A stretch of DNA of 64,000 nucleotides from Granulicella sp. S156 (GTDB taxonomy: Bacteria > Acidobacteriota > Terriglobia > Terriglobales > Acidobacteriaceae). The notes beneath the pieces are model-generated. The model searched no databases. It was not told where the DNA came from and worked only from the letters and a program-made list of their open reading frames with translations. The first letter of the stretch is position 1. The number at the start of each line of letters is the position of its first letter. The position numbers and the translations under genes are program-made. Location: the NCBI RefSeq assembly GCF_009766105.1, contig NZ_LMUH01000013.1, forward strand, positions 186,001-250,000. The letters run 5' to 3'. Shown piece by piece: positions 1-7,223 of the stretch.

Positions 1-389
1 CCAACCCCGACCCCAGCGTAGCCTGCGCTACGAAGACGCGTACGGTTAAGACCTGGTTCAACCCTTGCGCCTATACCAACCCTCCTGTAGCTGATGGACC
101 TGATGACATCGCAGCTTATGGCCCACCGCTGCGCCAGGTTGTTTATGGACCGGGGTACAACCGCCTCGACCTGTCTCTTTCCAAGACCTTCCCGCTGTGG
201 CATCAAACCACACTGGACTTCCGTGCAGATCTGTACAACGCGCTCAACACTCCAACCTATGGTCCGCCCAATACAACGGTAGGATCCGGCTTCGGACAAA
301 TATCCAGCACACGTTTTGGTGGATCGGGAATCGCAGCGGAATCGCCGGATGCTCGGGTCGCTCAATTCTCAGCCAAGCTCCACTTCTAA
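1..389 (+). CDS. TonB-dependent receptor, Oar-like, C-terminal part (5' end outside window)
   Basis: An open frame enters from the left edge (first complete codon at base 3) and ends at TAA 387-389. The translation contains ARGYNRLD-like barrel text, here YGPGYNRLDLSLSKTFPL, followed by LDFRADLYNALNTPTYG and the terminal residues AKLHF. This is the usual end of acidobacterial Oar-type outer-membrane receptors: the last strands carry a 'line of descent' pattern of alternating hydrophobic residues and the chain stops on Phe, the OMP assembly signal. About 128 residues are visible, so only the end of the beta-barrel can be seen; the substrate cannot be inferred. A strong terminator follows 15 bases after the stop. 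Confidence is high for the family and nil for the cargo. Confidence 0.85.
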   Translation, partial: NPDPSVACATKTRTVKTWFNPCAYTNPPVADGPDDIAAYGPPLRQVVYGPGYNRLDLSLSKTFPLWHQTTLDFRADLYNALNTPTYGPPNTTVGSGFGQISSTRFGGSGIAAESPDARVAQFSAKLHF

Positions 390-404
390 CTAACCTCGTG
401 TAAT

Positions 405-439
405 AAAAGGGCCGACGCTATAGCAGCGTCGGCCCTTTT
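405..439 (+). terminator. Intrinsic terminator after the partial receptor
   Basis: A perfect 15-bp stem (405-419 with 425-439) closes a 5-base loop. The A-tract on the left arm and T-tract on the right arm (TTTTA) let it work in both directions. It sits 15 bases after the receptor stop codon. Confidence 0.9.
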
Positions 440-490
440 ATTTACCGTGCTTTTCGTTGAGTAGTTTTGCTTTTACATAACTACAAATCC

Positions 491-552
491 GTCATCCTGA
501 GCGAAGTAGTTCGCGTATTTTACGAACTACGTAGTCGAAGGAACCCCGAAGA
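491..552. repeat. REP-like intergenic element, GTCATCCTGAGCGAAG family
   Basis: The element begins GTCATCCTGAGCGAAG and ends GTAGTCGAAGGAACCCC. Its centre is a hairpin (GTAGTTCG / CGAACTAC, about 506-528). A second member with the same outer sequence lies at 50055-50136. Such elements are typically dispersed and non-coding; nothing here suggests a gene between 440 and 608. Confidence 0.6.
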
Positions 553-608
553 ATTCTACTTACCGATACAGGCCGAACTATTTCAACCTCTAGATTCTTA
601 CCACCTCT

Positions 609-1931
609 TTATGGCGCAACAACCGGATCAAGCTCAGCCGAGATTCTCTGCGAACCACCAGGCTGCACCTGAAGCGTACGTTCGTAAGGCTGATAGCCCT
701 TCTTCGTAATCTTGACGACTCTCTTTCCTTCGGCGACCGCCAGATCCGAAGGAGTATTACCCAGAAACACCCCATCGATTTCAATATCTGCGCCTGCCGG
801 AGTGGAACTAATAGAGATCTTCCCCGCTACAGAGGATTCGGCATGCTGCGTAGAATCCGTCTTAGCCCCCAGAGTGACTCCTAAGCGTTGATGAACAACC
901 TGCGCCAATTCTGTGGAAGACAACGCGAAGTTGATCCCCGGCGTGCCTGCTCCGGCAAAGCCTAATGTATTGACGCCAACGACGTAGCCCGCACGGTTAA
1001 TCAGAGGACCGCCGGAGTTTCCGTGATTAATCGTTGTGTCTGTCTGAATCCAGGTGCCCGTACGCCTGGCGACATTGGCCACTGTCTCGTCGGAGAATTG
1101 ACGGACTCCGCTGACGATGCCCTTGGTCACGGAGTTAGGCAGCAGGGAGACTCCATCCGCATCGTGAATTCCAGGGGTGCCGATGGCAATCACTTCAGCA
1201 CCCTGCACCGGGATAGAAGGACTCAGCAACAGGAAAGGCGCGTTATGAGCGTCCACCTTAATCAGCGCCAGATCGCGATCCTGATCGACATAGATATTGC
1301 TGCTCGGGAGCTCCTTTCCGCTGGCCGTAACAATGGTTGCTGATTGCTGGCCTTCAACGACATGCGCATTCGTGGCTATCAGCCCCTCGTCCGTGATGAA
1401 GAATCCACTCCCACTGCCCGCGGACGTTTTAACCAGCACGATCGCCGGCAACGAGTTGTGGATAATTTGTTCGATCGGAAGGCTTTCCGATTCAACGATC
1501 GCTGAAGAGGCTGTGGCACCACCTGACGGGGACCCTTGGCCCACAAACGCCTGGACGGGATCCAGCCGAATATTAAAGTGGTCTGTGTCCAGTTGATAGA
1601 ACTCAAAGCTGGCTCCGCCATTGAAGCTGTTCCAGACATGGGGTCCCGTAGTTAAGGTGACGTTCTTGGGGACGAACCCGTCTTTGATCAAGCGTATGGC
1701 GAGCGGGTCATCTACATGGCTGCTGTAGGCAAAGTGCTTTGCGCCGAAGTAGCCGGATGAAACATTGATGCTGCACGGCGTCGTGCAGGTAATGTTTCCA
1801 TTGAGTTCGACCTGTGCGCCTTCAGGCGAGGTATCAATGGATACCTTTTTGTCGCCGGCATGAGCCATCTGGCTCAACGAGAAAAGTCCGCAAAGCACCA
1901 GAGCGGAAAGAGGGCTGCGTGAAAGCTGCAT
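609..1931 (-). CDS. Secreted HtrA-like serine protease flanked by two PEGA domains
   Basis: 440 residues. A signal peptide (about residues 1-25, ending AHA-G) sends it across the inner membrane. Residues 28-60 form a PEGA-type domain (VSIDTSPEGAQVELNG). The middle is a trypsin-like S1C protease with a complete triad: His190 in ATNAHVV, Asp220 in DRDLALIKV and Ser306 in GNSGGPL. No PDZ domain follows; instead residues about 367-435 form a second PEGA domain (ISISSTPAGADIEIDGVFLG). PEGA modules are thought to bind surface or wall components, so the enzyme is probably a tethered periplasmic or surface protease rather than a DegP-type chaperone. It is a single gene, convergent with the receptor upstream. 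Family assignment is firm; substrate unknown. Confidence 0.9.
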   Translation of the reverse strand: MQLSRSPLSALVLCGLFSLSQMAHAGDKKVSIDTSPEGAQVELNGNITCTTPCSINVSSGYFGAKHFAYSSHVDDPLAIRLIKDGFVPKNVTLTTGPHVWNSFNGGASFEFYQLDTDHFNIRLDPVQAFVGQGSPSGGATASSAIVESESLPIEQIIHNSLPAIVLVKTSAGSGSGFFITDEGLIATNAHVVEGQQSATIVTASGKELPSSNIYVDQDRDLALIKVDAHNAPFLLLSPSIPVQGAEVIAIGTPGIHDADGVSLLPNSVTKGIVSGVRQFSDETVANVARRTGTWIQTDTTINHGNSGGPLINRAGYVVGVNTLGFAGAGTPGINFALSSTELAQVVHQRLGVTLGAKTDSTQHAESSVAGKISISSTPAGADIEIDGVFLGNTPSDLAVAEGKRVVKITKKGYQPYERTLQVQPGGSQRISAELDPVVAP

Positions 1932-2068
1932 TCATGACCTCGCTAAAATGAACAACAGGGGTTATCGCCTTTTGTTCGCCATGTTAGCGTCGAGACAAGG
2001 TCATGTCCACAAAAATAATGATTGGATAAACATTTATTTCATCGTGGGGGACAGCTTTATCGCGTCCA

Positions 2069-2145
2069 TTTCCTGTTTCCTGTTTCCTGTTTCCTGTTTC
2101 CTGTTTCCTGTTTCCTGTTTCCTGTTTCCTGTTTCCTGTTTCCTG
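2069..2145. repeat. Tandem heptamer repeat, 11 x TTTCCTG
   Basis: Seventy-seven bases are exactly eleven copies of TTTCCTG (CAGGAAA on the other strand), without any interruption. The array ends one base before the stop codon of the DedA-like gene. Degenerate relatives of the same heptamer lie at 38465-38497. A 7-bp unit is not a multiple of three, so copy-number change would shift any frame that read into it. Confidence 0.95.
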
Positions 2146-2146
2146 C

Positions 2147-2803
2147 CTACTCGCTGTCTTCCGACGGCAAACGCTCGCCTTTGCGCCGGTCGAAGAGCTT
2201 GCGGGTGATGTAGAAAAGCAGCACCAGCAGCGCCCCAATGGCTACTCCGATCACCACGCTCAGGTGGCGATGCAGTATGCCGTGCATGGTATGCACCAGC
2301 TTCGGCCCGAACCAGATCGTCAGCAGCGAGCACGCCAGAAACTGTACAAACTTTCCCGTAAAGATCGCCAGCAGGAACGGCAGAGGCTTCATCTCGAAGA
2401 CGCCTGCGGCAAACTCAAACAGCTTGAGCGGTGTCGGTGGCGGAAGCATCGCCGGAATCATAATGGCGAAGAACTCCTGCCGCTCGAAGCGGTCGCGAAT
2501 CTTCTCATAGCGTTCGCGGTTGATCCGTTTGAGCAGCACCAGCTCCCCGCCCGCGCGCCCAATGTAGAAGGGAACCAGCGACCCAATCGCCGACGCCACA
2601 GACGCGATAAGGCAGTAGATCAGGAAGCGGCTATGGTTGGTCGCGACGTAGCCAATGATGACGCCGTCCATCGAAACCGGAATCGGAATCAACGCGGAGT
2701 CGATGAAGGCAAGACCGCCCACTCCCCAGACTCCAAGCGGTTTCATCACGGCCAGCAGGGTGGTCGAAACTTTGTGCAAAAGTGCAATAGGTCCAATGAT
2801 CAC
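2147..2803 (-). CDS. VTT/DedA-family inner-membrane protein
   Basis: 218 residues, with four to five hydrophobic segments. The N-terminal part contains the SNARE-associated/VTT pattern: a re-entrant region around GGLAFIDSALIPIPVSMDGVI, then SAIGSLVPFYIGRAGG, and after a charged loop (RINRERYEKIRDRFERQ) the second re-entrant region AMLPPPTPLKLFEFAAGVF. DedA/VTT proteins are inner-membrane proteins linked to undecaprenyl-phosphate or lipid flipping and to envelope homeostasis. The start is a GTG; an internal ATG 19 codons later is possible but would cut the first helix. The C-terminal tail is charged (RKLFDRRKGERLPSEDSE). The 7-bp tandem repeat abuts its 3' end. Family is clear, exact transported lipid unknown. 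Confidence 0.85.
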   Translation of the reverse strand: MIIGPIALLHKVSTTLLAVMKPLGVWGVGGLAFIDSALIPIPVSMDGVIIGYVATNHSRFLIYCLIASVASAIGSLVPFYIGRAGGELVLLKRINRERYEKIRDRFERQEFFAIMIPAMLPPPTPLKLFEFAAGVFEMKPLPFLLAIFTGKFVQFLACSLLTIWFGPKLVHTMHGILHRHLSVVIGVAIGALLVLLFYITRKLFDRRKGERLPSEDSE

Positions 2804-2840
2804 GAAGCTTTATTCTACCGCTTACGTCAGTCAGGCAGTA

Positions 2841-3341
2841 TTAGTGATCGGTCTTACCGGATAGCAGGTCGAGCGCGTGCTGCAGCAGCGGAAGTACCGC
2901 CCGCAGCGAACTCTCGGCACCGGAAGGACTTCCGGGTAAATTAACCATCAGCGTTTGCCCCAGAATGCCACAGACTCCGCGCCCCAGCGCCGCAAACGGG
3001 GTGTGCCGCGCTCCGTCCTGGCGGATCAACTCCGCCAGCCCCGGAACCAGGCGATCGCAGACAGCCAGTGTGGCTTCCGGCGTAACGTCGCGTGCGGCAA
3101 GGCCCGTTCCGCCAGTGGTGACGATCAGTGCAGCGTCCTGGGCGGCCTCACGCAGCGCGGCGACGATGTCCGCCTGCTCATCGGCAACGACGCGCAGGCC
3201 GAGCACCTCCGCTCCGGCCTCCGTGAGCAGTCGAGCAACCGCCGGTCCGGAGAGATCAATCTGCGTTCCGGCAAAGCAGCGGTCACTCGCCGTAAGGACA
3301 ACGGCGGTGCGTCCGGTGAGCGGGAGGGGAGCAGTGGCCAT
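2841..3341 (-). CDS. MogA/MoaB-family molybdenum cofactor protein
   Basis: 166 residues, the full length of a single MoCF-binding domain. It shows the two fold-defining motifs of the molybdopterin-binding family: [17 protein letters not shown] (about residues 95-111) and [13 protein letters not shown] (about 133-145). Family members adenylate molybdopterin or bind it during molybdenum cofactor synthesis. MogA and MoaB cannot be separated by sequence inspection, so no symbol is given. The gene follows the DedA-like gene on the same strand with 37 bases between them, so the two may be cotranscribed, with this gene first. No other moa/moe gene is in the window. Confidence 0.88.
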   Translation of the reverse strand: MATAPLPLTGRTAVVLTASDRCFAGTQIDLSGPAVARLLTEAGAEVLGLRVVADEQADIVAALREAAQDAALIVTTGGTGLAARDVTPEATLAVCDRLVPGLAELIRQDGARHTPFAALGRGVCGILGQTLMVNLPGSPSGAESSLRAVLPLLQHALDLLSGKTDH

Positions 3342-3511
3342 GATCGAAGTCTATCGCTCTCATCTCCAAGGGCATAGAGACTGCAAAGATGGAAAAGTTA
3401 AGATCGCAAAAGATGAGAAAATAGACAAGCCAGCATCTACTCAGATCTGGCGATCGGTCGTGCTGGCGAAACTTTGTGCTGGCTAAACCGTCACAGACTT
3501 CAAGACTGCTG

Positions 3512-4609
3512 ATGCCGCCTATTCAAACGCCGATTGAACCCGGACCACCGACACCGGAGCAGGACTCGCCTGAATCTCGGGCACAGACCCCTGCGTCCAC
3601 ACCCGATTCCGATGCGCCACTCTCCTTTGTGCCGCACGATCCAGGGCCGCAAGCTCCTGTTAAACCCATCCGTATCCGCACCAACCGCTACGGCGAATTG
3701 GAAGAGCACGAACTCGTCCACCTGCTCGATACCATCGAGGACGAGCGCGCGCGAGGGCGGTTCCGCGAGTCGATCTACATATCGGTCTTCTTCTGGCTGG
3801 TAGTGGCGTGGCTTATCTTCTACGGTCCACGCGTCCTGTGGCATGCTCCGGTGCTGATCAGCCCGTCGGATGTGCTGAAGAATCGTGAGCTTACGCAGTT
3901 GAACATGCCGACGTTGTCGTCTCGTGCACCTGCGCCGAGGCCCGTGGCCAAAGCTCCGGACAATCACACTCTGAACCGCCTGCGCGAAAGAGATAGAGAA
4001 AGAGCTACCCCTGCGCCCGCACCTCCTCCGCCAACCCCAGCTCCGGCGAACGCTACGCCCACGCCTCCTACGCCTATCCCACCGACGCCCCAGCCGCGTA
4101 CGCCAACTCCTCCGTTGGCTGACGCTCCGACCCCGCAACCCGCTACCAAGCCGGACTTCAATACGAACTCGGGCACCGCGGGCGATAACATTCGGCGGGC
4201 GGAACGTGGATCCCTCAGTGGTGGTGGCGGCGGTGACTTCGCCCGCAGCCCTTCCAGATCGGATAAGCAGGCTGGCGTAGAGGTCCTCTCCGATACGCAG
4301 GGTGTCGACTTCAGCGACTACCTGCGCCGTCTCAAGTCGGATATCTATCGCAACTGGATTCCCCTATTGCCTGTGGAGACCGAGCCACCGCTCTCGAAGC
4401 AAGGCGAGACCTACATTCGCTTTACGATTCTTCCCGATGGCCGCATTGGCGATATGCATCTGGAGGGCTCGACCCACGACGATGCCATCAATAAGGCTGC
4501 CTGGGGTTCCATCACCAGCGAAGGCCAGTTCCCGCCGCTGCCCAAGCAGTTCCATGGACCTAACCTCGAATTGAGGTTCCTCTACATGGTCAACGAGCCG
4601 CAACGCTAA
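3512..4609 (+). CDS. TonB-like energy transducer
   Basis: 365 residues from the ATG chosen here. Residues 1-86 are cytoplasmic and rich in Pro/Glu; residues about 87-104 form the only membrane helix (YISVFFWLVVAWLIFYGP). A periplasmic Pro-rich spacer (about 150-230, runs of PPPTPAPA and TPPTPIPPTPQP) can span the periplasm. The last 100 residues (SDYLRRLKSDIYRNWIP ... LELRFLYMV) fit a TonB C-terminal domain. It may energise the many receptors of this organism, although the long cytoplasmic N-terminus is unlike E. coli TonB. A GTG 36 bases upstream (3476) is in frame; neither start has a good ribosome-binding site. It heads a tight plus-strand cluster with the small membrane protein and miaA. 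Confidence 0.75.
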   Translation: MPPIQTPIEPGPPTPEQDSPESRAQTPASTPDSDAPLSFVPHDPGPQAPVKPIRIRTNRYGELEEHELVHLLDTIEDERARGRFRESIYISVFFWLVVAWLIFYGPRVLWHAPVLISPSDVLKNRELTQLNMPTLSSRAPAPRPVAKAPDNHTLNRLRERDRERATPAPAPPPPTPAPANATPTPPTPIPPTPQPRTPTPPLADAPTPQPATKPDFNTNSGTAGDNIRRAERGSLSGGGGGDFARSPSRSDKQAGVEVLSDTQGVDFSDYLRRLKSDIYRNWIPLLPVETEPPLSKQGETYIRFTILPDGRIGDMHLEGSTHDDAINKAAWGSITSEGQFPPLPKQFHGPNLELRFLYMVNEPQR

Positions 4610-4613
4610 ACGC

Positions 4614-4841
4614 ATGACGCCGCAGTCCGAACACCGTGCCGAGCCGCCCCGGATTCCAGCGCCGACTCGCACCCTGGAGCGCGCGCAACTGGAGCGCAAG
4701 GCCTACTTCCGCAAGCGCGAGCAGATGGAACATCGCAGCCTCATGCGCGGACTGTTCTTACTGGCGTTGCTGGTACTGGTTGAGAGCATCGCACGAGCTG
4801 GCGTGGATCGCGTCTTCATCCCTGGGTGGTGGAGACCGTGA
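4614..4841 (+). CDS. Small single-span membrane protein
   Basis: 75 residues. A basic, Pro/Arg-rich N-terminal half (about 1-45) is followed by one hydrophobic segment (RGLFLLALLVLVESIARAG, about 45-63) and a short tail FIPGWWRP. Its ATG lies 4 bases after the stop of the TonB-like gene, and its TGA overlaps the GTG of miaA (GTGA), so the three genes look translationally coupled. I do not recognise a family. The position and hydrophobic segment suggest a real protein, perhaps an accessory subunit of the TonB-like transducer; that is inference only. Confidence 0.65.
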   Translation: MTPQSEHRAEPPRIPAPTRTLERAQLERKAYFRKREQMEHRSLMRGLFLLALLVLVESIARAGVDRVFIPGWWRP

Positions 4842-5797
4842 GCGGTCCTGAGCAGACACATCAAACTCCTCTCCTGGTTGTCGCAGGCCCTACCGCAAGC
4901 GGCAAAACAGCGCTGTCGCTGGCGCTGGCTGAGCAGATCGGTGGCGAGATCGTCAGTTGTGATTCCGTCGCAGTCTACCGGCTCATGGACATCGGTTCGG
5001 CCAAGCCGACGCTCGAAGAGCGCGCGCGAGTGCCGCAACACTGCCTCGATCTCTACTGGCCCAATGAAGCCTGCACCGCGGGCGACTATGCAAGGCACGC
5101 GCGCGCAGCCATCGCCGGCATTCGCGACCGGGGACGTGTGCCCATCGTCGCTGGGGGAACAGGGTTGTACCTGCGCGCGCTGCTGCAGGGGCTTGCGCCC
5201 GCGCCACCGCGCGATGAGGCGTTGCGCGAGCGGCTTCGGCAGCTTGCCGCGAAGCATGGCTCCCCCTGGCTACACCGTCTGCTGCAGCGGCTCGACAAGC
5301 AGGCTGCCCAGGTTATCCACGCCAACGACACCCCAAAGCTGATCCGCAGCATCGAAGTCACGCTCGCCGCCAGGCAGCCGCAGACCGAGCAGTGGCAGGC
5401 CGGGCGCGATGCCTTGCAGGGGTATCGCGTGATGCAGTTTGCCCTGGGGCCACCCCGGGAGGCTCTTTACGCGCGCATCAATCAACGCGCCGCGGCGATG
5501 TTCGATCGTGGCCTGATCGAGGAGACCGAGAGTCTGCGCCTGCGTTTCGGCGACGGCTGCCGCGCCTTGACGTCACTCGGCTATGCGCAGGCGATGGCCG
5601 TTCTGCGTGGCGCCCTCACGCTCGAAGCCGCAATTTCAGCGGCACAGCAGGGGCACCGCAACTATGCGAAACGTCAGTTGACCTGGTTTCGGCGCGAGCC
5701 GGAGATGCACTGGCTCGCAGGTTTCGGTGACGACAGGGTAGTGCTGAAGGAGGCCCTCCGGCTTGCTCAAAAGTACGTTGTAGCCACCGGCGTCTGA
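4838..5797 (+). CDS. miaA: tRNA dimethylallyltransferase
   Basis: 319 residues. The enzyme transfers a dimethylallyl group to N6 of A37 in tRNAs that read codons beginning with U. The P-loop GPTASGKT is near the N-terminus, followed by CDSVAVYR (substrate-binding Asp-Ser), GGTGLYLRALLQGL and the C-terminal ALTSLGYAQAM ... GHRNYAKRQLTWFRRE, all standard MiaA motifs. Two GTG starts are possible: 4826, and 4838 which overlaps the previous stop as GTGA. The latter has GGAG at a suitable distance (about 4830) and is used here. It is the third gene of the TonB-like cluster. Confidence 0.95.
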   Translation: MSGPEQTHQTPLLVVAGPTASGKTALSLALAEQIGGEIVSCDSVAVYRLMDIGSAKPTLEERARVPQHCLDLYWPNEACTAGDYARHARAAIAGIRDRGRVPIVAGGTGLYLRALLQGLAPAPPRDEALRERLRQLAAKHGSPWLHRLLQRLDKQAAQVIHANDTPKLIRSIEVTLAARQPQTEQWQAGRDALQGYRVMQFALGPPREALYARINQRAAAMFDRGLIEETESLRLRFGDGCRALTSLGYAQAMAVLRGALTLEAAISAAQQGHRNYAKRQLTWFRREPEMHWLAGFGDDRVVLKEALRLAQKYVVATGV

Positions 5798-5896
5798 GGA
5801 ACCGCTGATCGGCCTTCTTCGGCTGCGCTCAGAGCCGTGACTACGGCTACGAAGCAACGGCAAACTCCAGCTGCGGTAAAATTAATCGAACCCTAA

Positions 5897-7084
5897 ATGC
5901 GTCTCCCTTCAAGAGAACGTTTTTTCGCGCACACGATAAGCCTGTCTGCGTTAACAACAGTAGTCGCCCTCGCGCTGACCGCCGTAACGTTGCGTGCGCA
6001 GAAGCCGGAGTCCAGGCCGGAGGTTCTGAAGACGCCCCTTGGGATTACCGAGACAGGCATACTTGCGGGAGCGGGGTATCGCATCGACATTCCCAACGAG
6101 TGGAACCACTCGCTGGTCATCTACTACCACGGCTATTCCATGCAAGGGGTTAGGTTCCACGGCGCCGAGCGCATTGGGTCGCGGAAGATGCCCCTCTTCG
6201 AGCGCCACTATGCGATTGCGCAGAGCGCCTATTCGCAGCCAGGTTGGGCTCTTCAGCAGGCCTTTCCCGAGACCGAACAGTTACGCCGCTACTTCATACG
6301 GGCCTACGGCCAGCCACGCGAGACCTACGTTGCAGGCGAGTCGATGGGCGGCGCTCTTACGATGATTACGCTGGAGTTGAACCCGAAGCCCTATCTTGGC
6401 GGGCTGGATCTCTGTGGCGCCGTTGGGCCTTCGTCCGAGTCCTTTGAGCGGCGTTTTGCCTTGCGCGCCGCCTTCGACTACTACTTTCCCGGCGTGATGC
6501 CTCCGCTGGTTCCCACTCCCGCCGACTACGCGATATCGCCCGCCCTTGACGAGAAGATCGAAGCCGCTCTGCGCGCCAACCCCACCGCAGCGACGGAGAT
6601 GCGCGCTCTCACTGGCCTCCACACCGATGTAGGGCTTGCCCAGGACGTCGCCTATTTCACCTTCGTGATTGGTGACATACAGCGTCGGGCCGGTGGCAAC
6701 CCCTTCGACAACCGGAACTATATCTACACCGGAACCAACCCCACCTCGAGCGTCGGCGACTATGCCTTGAATGATGGTGTTCGCCGTTACGCCGCCGATC
6801 CCAGGGCGAAAGACTACCTCTACCGTCACTACACGCCGAGCGGCCGTCTGGCCAAGCCGATGCTCGCGCTTCACACGATCTACGACCCAGTGGTTCCTGC
6901 CACCACCCTGTCGCTGTATGACCACCTTGTAGCATCCGCCGGCTTCGAGCAGAACCTCGTGCAGCAGTATGTCCATCGCGAAGGCCATTGCGTCATCAGC
7001 CAGGACGAAGTTGGCCGGGCATTCGACGAACTGGTGCGGTGGACCCATCAAGGTTCAAGGCCCACGCCCGGACAGCTGAAGTAA
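5897..7084 (+). CDS. Secreted alpha/beta hydrolase
   Basis: 395 residues. The N-terminus (MRLPSRERFF ... ALALTAVTLRAQ) is a signal peptide cleaved near residue 35. The alpha/beta hydrolase features are visible: an oxyanion-hole segment YYHGYSMQG, the nucleophile elbow GESMGG, an acid in IYDPVVPA and the terminal His in HREGHCVIS. The order Ser-Asp-His is right for the fold. It is likely an esterase, peptidase or polyester depolymerase in the periplasm or medium, and the sequence alone does not decide which. It stands alone between miaA and the RelA/SpoT gene; no clear ribosome-binding site precedes the ATG. Confidence 0.75.
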   Translation: MRLPSRERFFAHTISLSALTTVVALALTAVTLRAQKPESRPEVLKTPLGITETGILAGAGYRIDIPNEWNHSLVIYYHGYSMQGVRFHGAERIGSRKMPLFERHYAIAQSAYSQPGWALQQAFPETEQLRRYFIRAYGQPRETYVAGESMGGALTMITLELNPKPYLGGLDLCGAVGPSSESFERRFALRAAFDYYFPGVMPPLVPTPADYAISPALDEKIEAALRANPTAATEMRALTGLHTDVGLAQDVAYFTFVIGDIQRRAGGNPFDNRNYIYTGTNPTSSVGDYALNDGVRRYAADPRAKDYLYRHYTPSGRLAKPMLALHTIYDPVVPATTLSLYDHLVASAGFEQNLVQQYVHREGHCVISQDEVGRAFDELVRWTHQGSRPTPGQLK

Positions 7085-7087
7085 ATA

Positions 7088-7177
7088 GTGACAAGTGATA
7101 AGTGGCAAGTGAATAAACCAAACGGGCGTTTTCTACCCGTTCTGTCCACTTACCACTTGTCACTTATCACTCGTCAC
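7088..7177. repeat. Long inverted repeat with AGTGAYAAGTG units; inner terminator-like hairpin
   Basis: Two 24-base arms (7088-7111 and 7154-7177) match as an inverted repeat with about two mismatches; each arm is itself built from repeated GTGACAAGTG / GTGATAAGTG units. Nested inside is AACGGG ... CCCGTT (7121-7126 with 7136-7141) with a T-rich loop. The structure separates the hydrolase from the RelA/SpoT gene and could end transcription of the former. Confidence 0.7.
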
Positions 7178-7212
7178 TCGCCTCCACTCATCACTACGTA
7201 CCACTACCCACG

Positions 7213-7218
7213 TATAAT
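7213..7218 (+). promoter_or_regulatory. Consensus -10 box just before the RelA/SpoT start
   Basis: TATAAT lies only 5 bases before the ATG at 7224. If used, transcription would start at or next to the start codon and give a leaderless mRNA. No convincing -35 box is seen 17 bases upstream, and no Shine-Dalgarno sequence precedes the ATG. Confidence 0.4.
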
Positions 7219-7223
7219 GGCCT

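Noticed and set aside
2034-2333. ORFs reading through the heptamer array with repeated GNRKQET units
   Set aside because: They arise from the tandem repeat and overlap the DedA-like gene in other frames; no domain or start signal supports them.
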